A program made the translations under genes and the position numbers. The notes below the pieces were generated by a model, which was given only the letters and a program-made list of their open reading frames with translations, did not search any database and was not told the origin of the DNA. Of a stretch of DNA of 6,870 bases, positions 5,866 to 6,870 are shown piece after piece. Every line of letters starts with the position of its first letter. Positions within the stretch are counted from its first letter, which is position 1. The stretch comes from Muribaculum sp. (GTDB lineage: Bacteria; Bacillota; Clostridia; Lachnospirales; Lachnospiraceae). Location: contig JAMPHH010000093.1 in NCBI GenBank assembly GCA_023663505.1, forward strand, positions 1 through 6,870, given 5' to 3'.

Positions 5866-6870
5866 CGGCAAACACCTTATCCTCTTTGCCCAGAGCGCCG
5901 GGGATGATGGTGAAGGTATTGGAGATACCGTCCTGTGCATCGTTGAAAGGAAGCTTGGATACGGAAGACAGGGAAGCTACCGCACCGTGGGTATCGCGGC
6001 CGTGCATGGGGTTCGCACCGGGAGCGAAAGGCTGGCCTTTCTTACGTCCGTCCGGAGTGTTTCCGGTAGCCTTACCATAGGTTACGTTGGAGGTAATGGT
6101 CAGGATGGACGTGGTAGGAATACCGTTTCTGTAGGTGTGATGTCTTCTGACAGCCGTCATGAACTTGTGAACCACTTCCTGTGCGATGCTGTCCACGCGG
6201 TCGTCGTCGTTGCCGTATTTGGGGAAGTCGCCCGTGGTCTTGAAGTCAACGATGATGCCGTCTTCGTCGCGGATCGGCTCAACCTTTGCGTACTTGATAG
6301 CGGAGAGGGAGTCAGCCACGATGGACAGACCAGCCACGCCGGTTGCAAAGTAACGCTTTACGTCTCTGTCATGAAGAGCCATCTCCGCTCTCTCATAGCA
6401 GTATTTGTCATGCATATAGTGAATGATGTTCAGGGTGTTTACATAAACGTCAGCCTGCCACTCCAGCATGTCGATGAACTTGCTCATTACGTCATCGTAA
6501 TCAAGCACATCGCCGCTAACGGGGCGGTACTTAGGCCCTACCTGCTTCTTGGTCACTTCGTCCACGCCGCCGTTCAAAGCGTACAGCAGACATTTTGCAA
6601 CGTTTGCACGAGCGCCGAAGAACTGCATCTCCTTGCCGATCACCATGGAGGATACGCAGCAAGCGATGCCGTAGTCGTCTCCGTGAACAGGTCTCATCAG
6701 ATCGTCGTTCTCGTACTGGATGGAGGAAGTCTGAATAGACATCTTCGCACAGTATTTCTTCCAGCCCTCGGGAAGTCTGGTGGACCAAAGTACGGTCAAG
6801 TTAGGCTCGGGAGAGGGTCCAAGGTTGGTCAGGGTGTTCAGGTAACGGAAGCTCATCTTGGTAACCATGG
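5837..6870 (-). CDS. pflB: Pyruvate formate-lyase catalytic core lacking the glycyl radical domain, 5' end outside window
   Basis: PFL (formate C-acetyltransferase) converts pyruvate and CoA to acetyl-CoA and formate in the cytoplasm of anaerobes. The visible 343 residues are the C-terminal half of the core; the frame stays open to the right edge, so the Met at 6866-6868 is internal (residues count from it). Diagnostic motifs are GPSPEPNLTVLWS (17-29), QYENDDLMRP (51-60), IACCVS with the catalytic pair Cys70-Cys71 (E. coli Cys418-Cys419), FFGARAN with Arg87 matching Arg435, LNIIHYMHDKY, ALHDRDV, and TGNTPDGRKKGQPFAPGANP. The Cys-Cys pair points to true PFL, as other glycyl radical enzymes have a single cysteine. 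The protein ends with a TAA shortly after TFTIIPGALGKEDKV, where E. coli PflB would run on into its radical domain (about residue 691). That domain is supplied by the separate gene at 5220-5462. No promoter is visible. Confidence 0.95.
   Translation of the reverse strand, partial: MVTKMSFRYLNTLTNLGPSPEPNLTVLWSTRLPEGWKKYCAKMSIQTSSIQYENDDLMRPVHGDDYGIACCVSSMVIGKEMQFFGARANVAKCLLYALNGGVDEVTKKQVGPKYRPVSGDVLDYDDVMSKFIDMLEWQADVYVNTLNIIHYMHDKYCYERAEMALHDRDVKRYFATGVAGLSIVADSLSAIKYAKVEPIRDEDGIIVDFKTTGDFPKYGNDDDRVDSIAQEVVHKFMTAVRRHHTYRNGIPTTSILTITSNVTYGKATGNTPDGRKKGQPFAPGANPMHGRDTHGAVASLSSVSKLPFNDAQDGISNTFTIIPGALGKEDKVFAGDIELDLNK

Noticed and set aside
5775..6080. Plus-strand frame of 101 residues over the end of pflB
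   Set aside because: It overlaps the conserved PFL core on the other strand and resembles nothing known.
5837..6870. Another glycyl radical enzyme (choline TMA-lyase, glycerol dehydratase or similar)
   Set aside because: The adjacent Cys-Cys pair in IACCVS and the near-complete match to PFL motifs identify a true PFL core.

Overview
The window looks like chromosomal DNA from an anaerobic, Gram-positive Clostridia-type bacterium, most likely a Lachnospiraceae-like gut species. The evidence is a pyruvate formate-lyase (PFL) locus of Gram-positive flavour, perfect AGGAGG ribosome binding sites, and a very long secreted-type protein built from Asp-box, CARDB-like, Big_3-like, InlB/Flg_new-type and MBG-like beta modules. 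That architecture is common in gut Firmicutes. The taxon is an inference; no rRNA or other marker is present.

Left part (1-5042, + strand): one huge reading frame, open at the left edge, encodes the C-terminal 1,677 or more residues of a multidomain extracellular protein. Its N-terminal half looks like a beta-propeller or sialidase-like module, followed by CARDB-like domains, a Big_3-like domain, an InlB/Flg_new-type repeat and eight divergent MBG-like repeats. It has no C-terminal sortase signal, membrane helix or S-layer domain.

Middle (5043-5219): a short gap between convergent genes. It holds a long hairpin (5127-5171) that probably separates the two transcription units, plus a smaller hairpin.

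Right part (5220-6870, - strand): a PFL operon transcribed right to left in which the enzyme is split. First comes the C-terminal half of the catalytic core (pflB), with the Cys-Cys pair; it stops at the junction where the glycyl radical domain normally begins. Next is a 67-residue protein that resembles the first part of that radical domain but replaces the glycine loop with a three-cysteine tail. Last is an 80-residue free-standing glycyl radical domain (GrcA-like) with an intact RVSGYA loop. The two small genes each have a strong Shine-Dalgarno site, and a GC-rich hairpin lies between them. A diverged copy of the last codons of pflB sits just downstream of its stop. Presumably the core and the GrcA-like domain assemble into active PFL, which converts pyruvate and CoA to acetyl-CoA and formate. 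The cysteine-rich middle protein is the most interesting unknown in the window.
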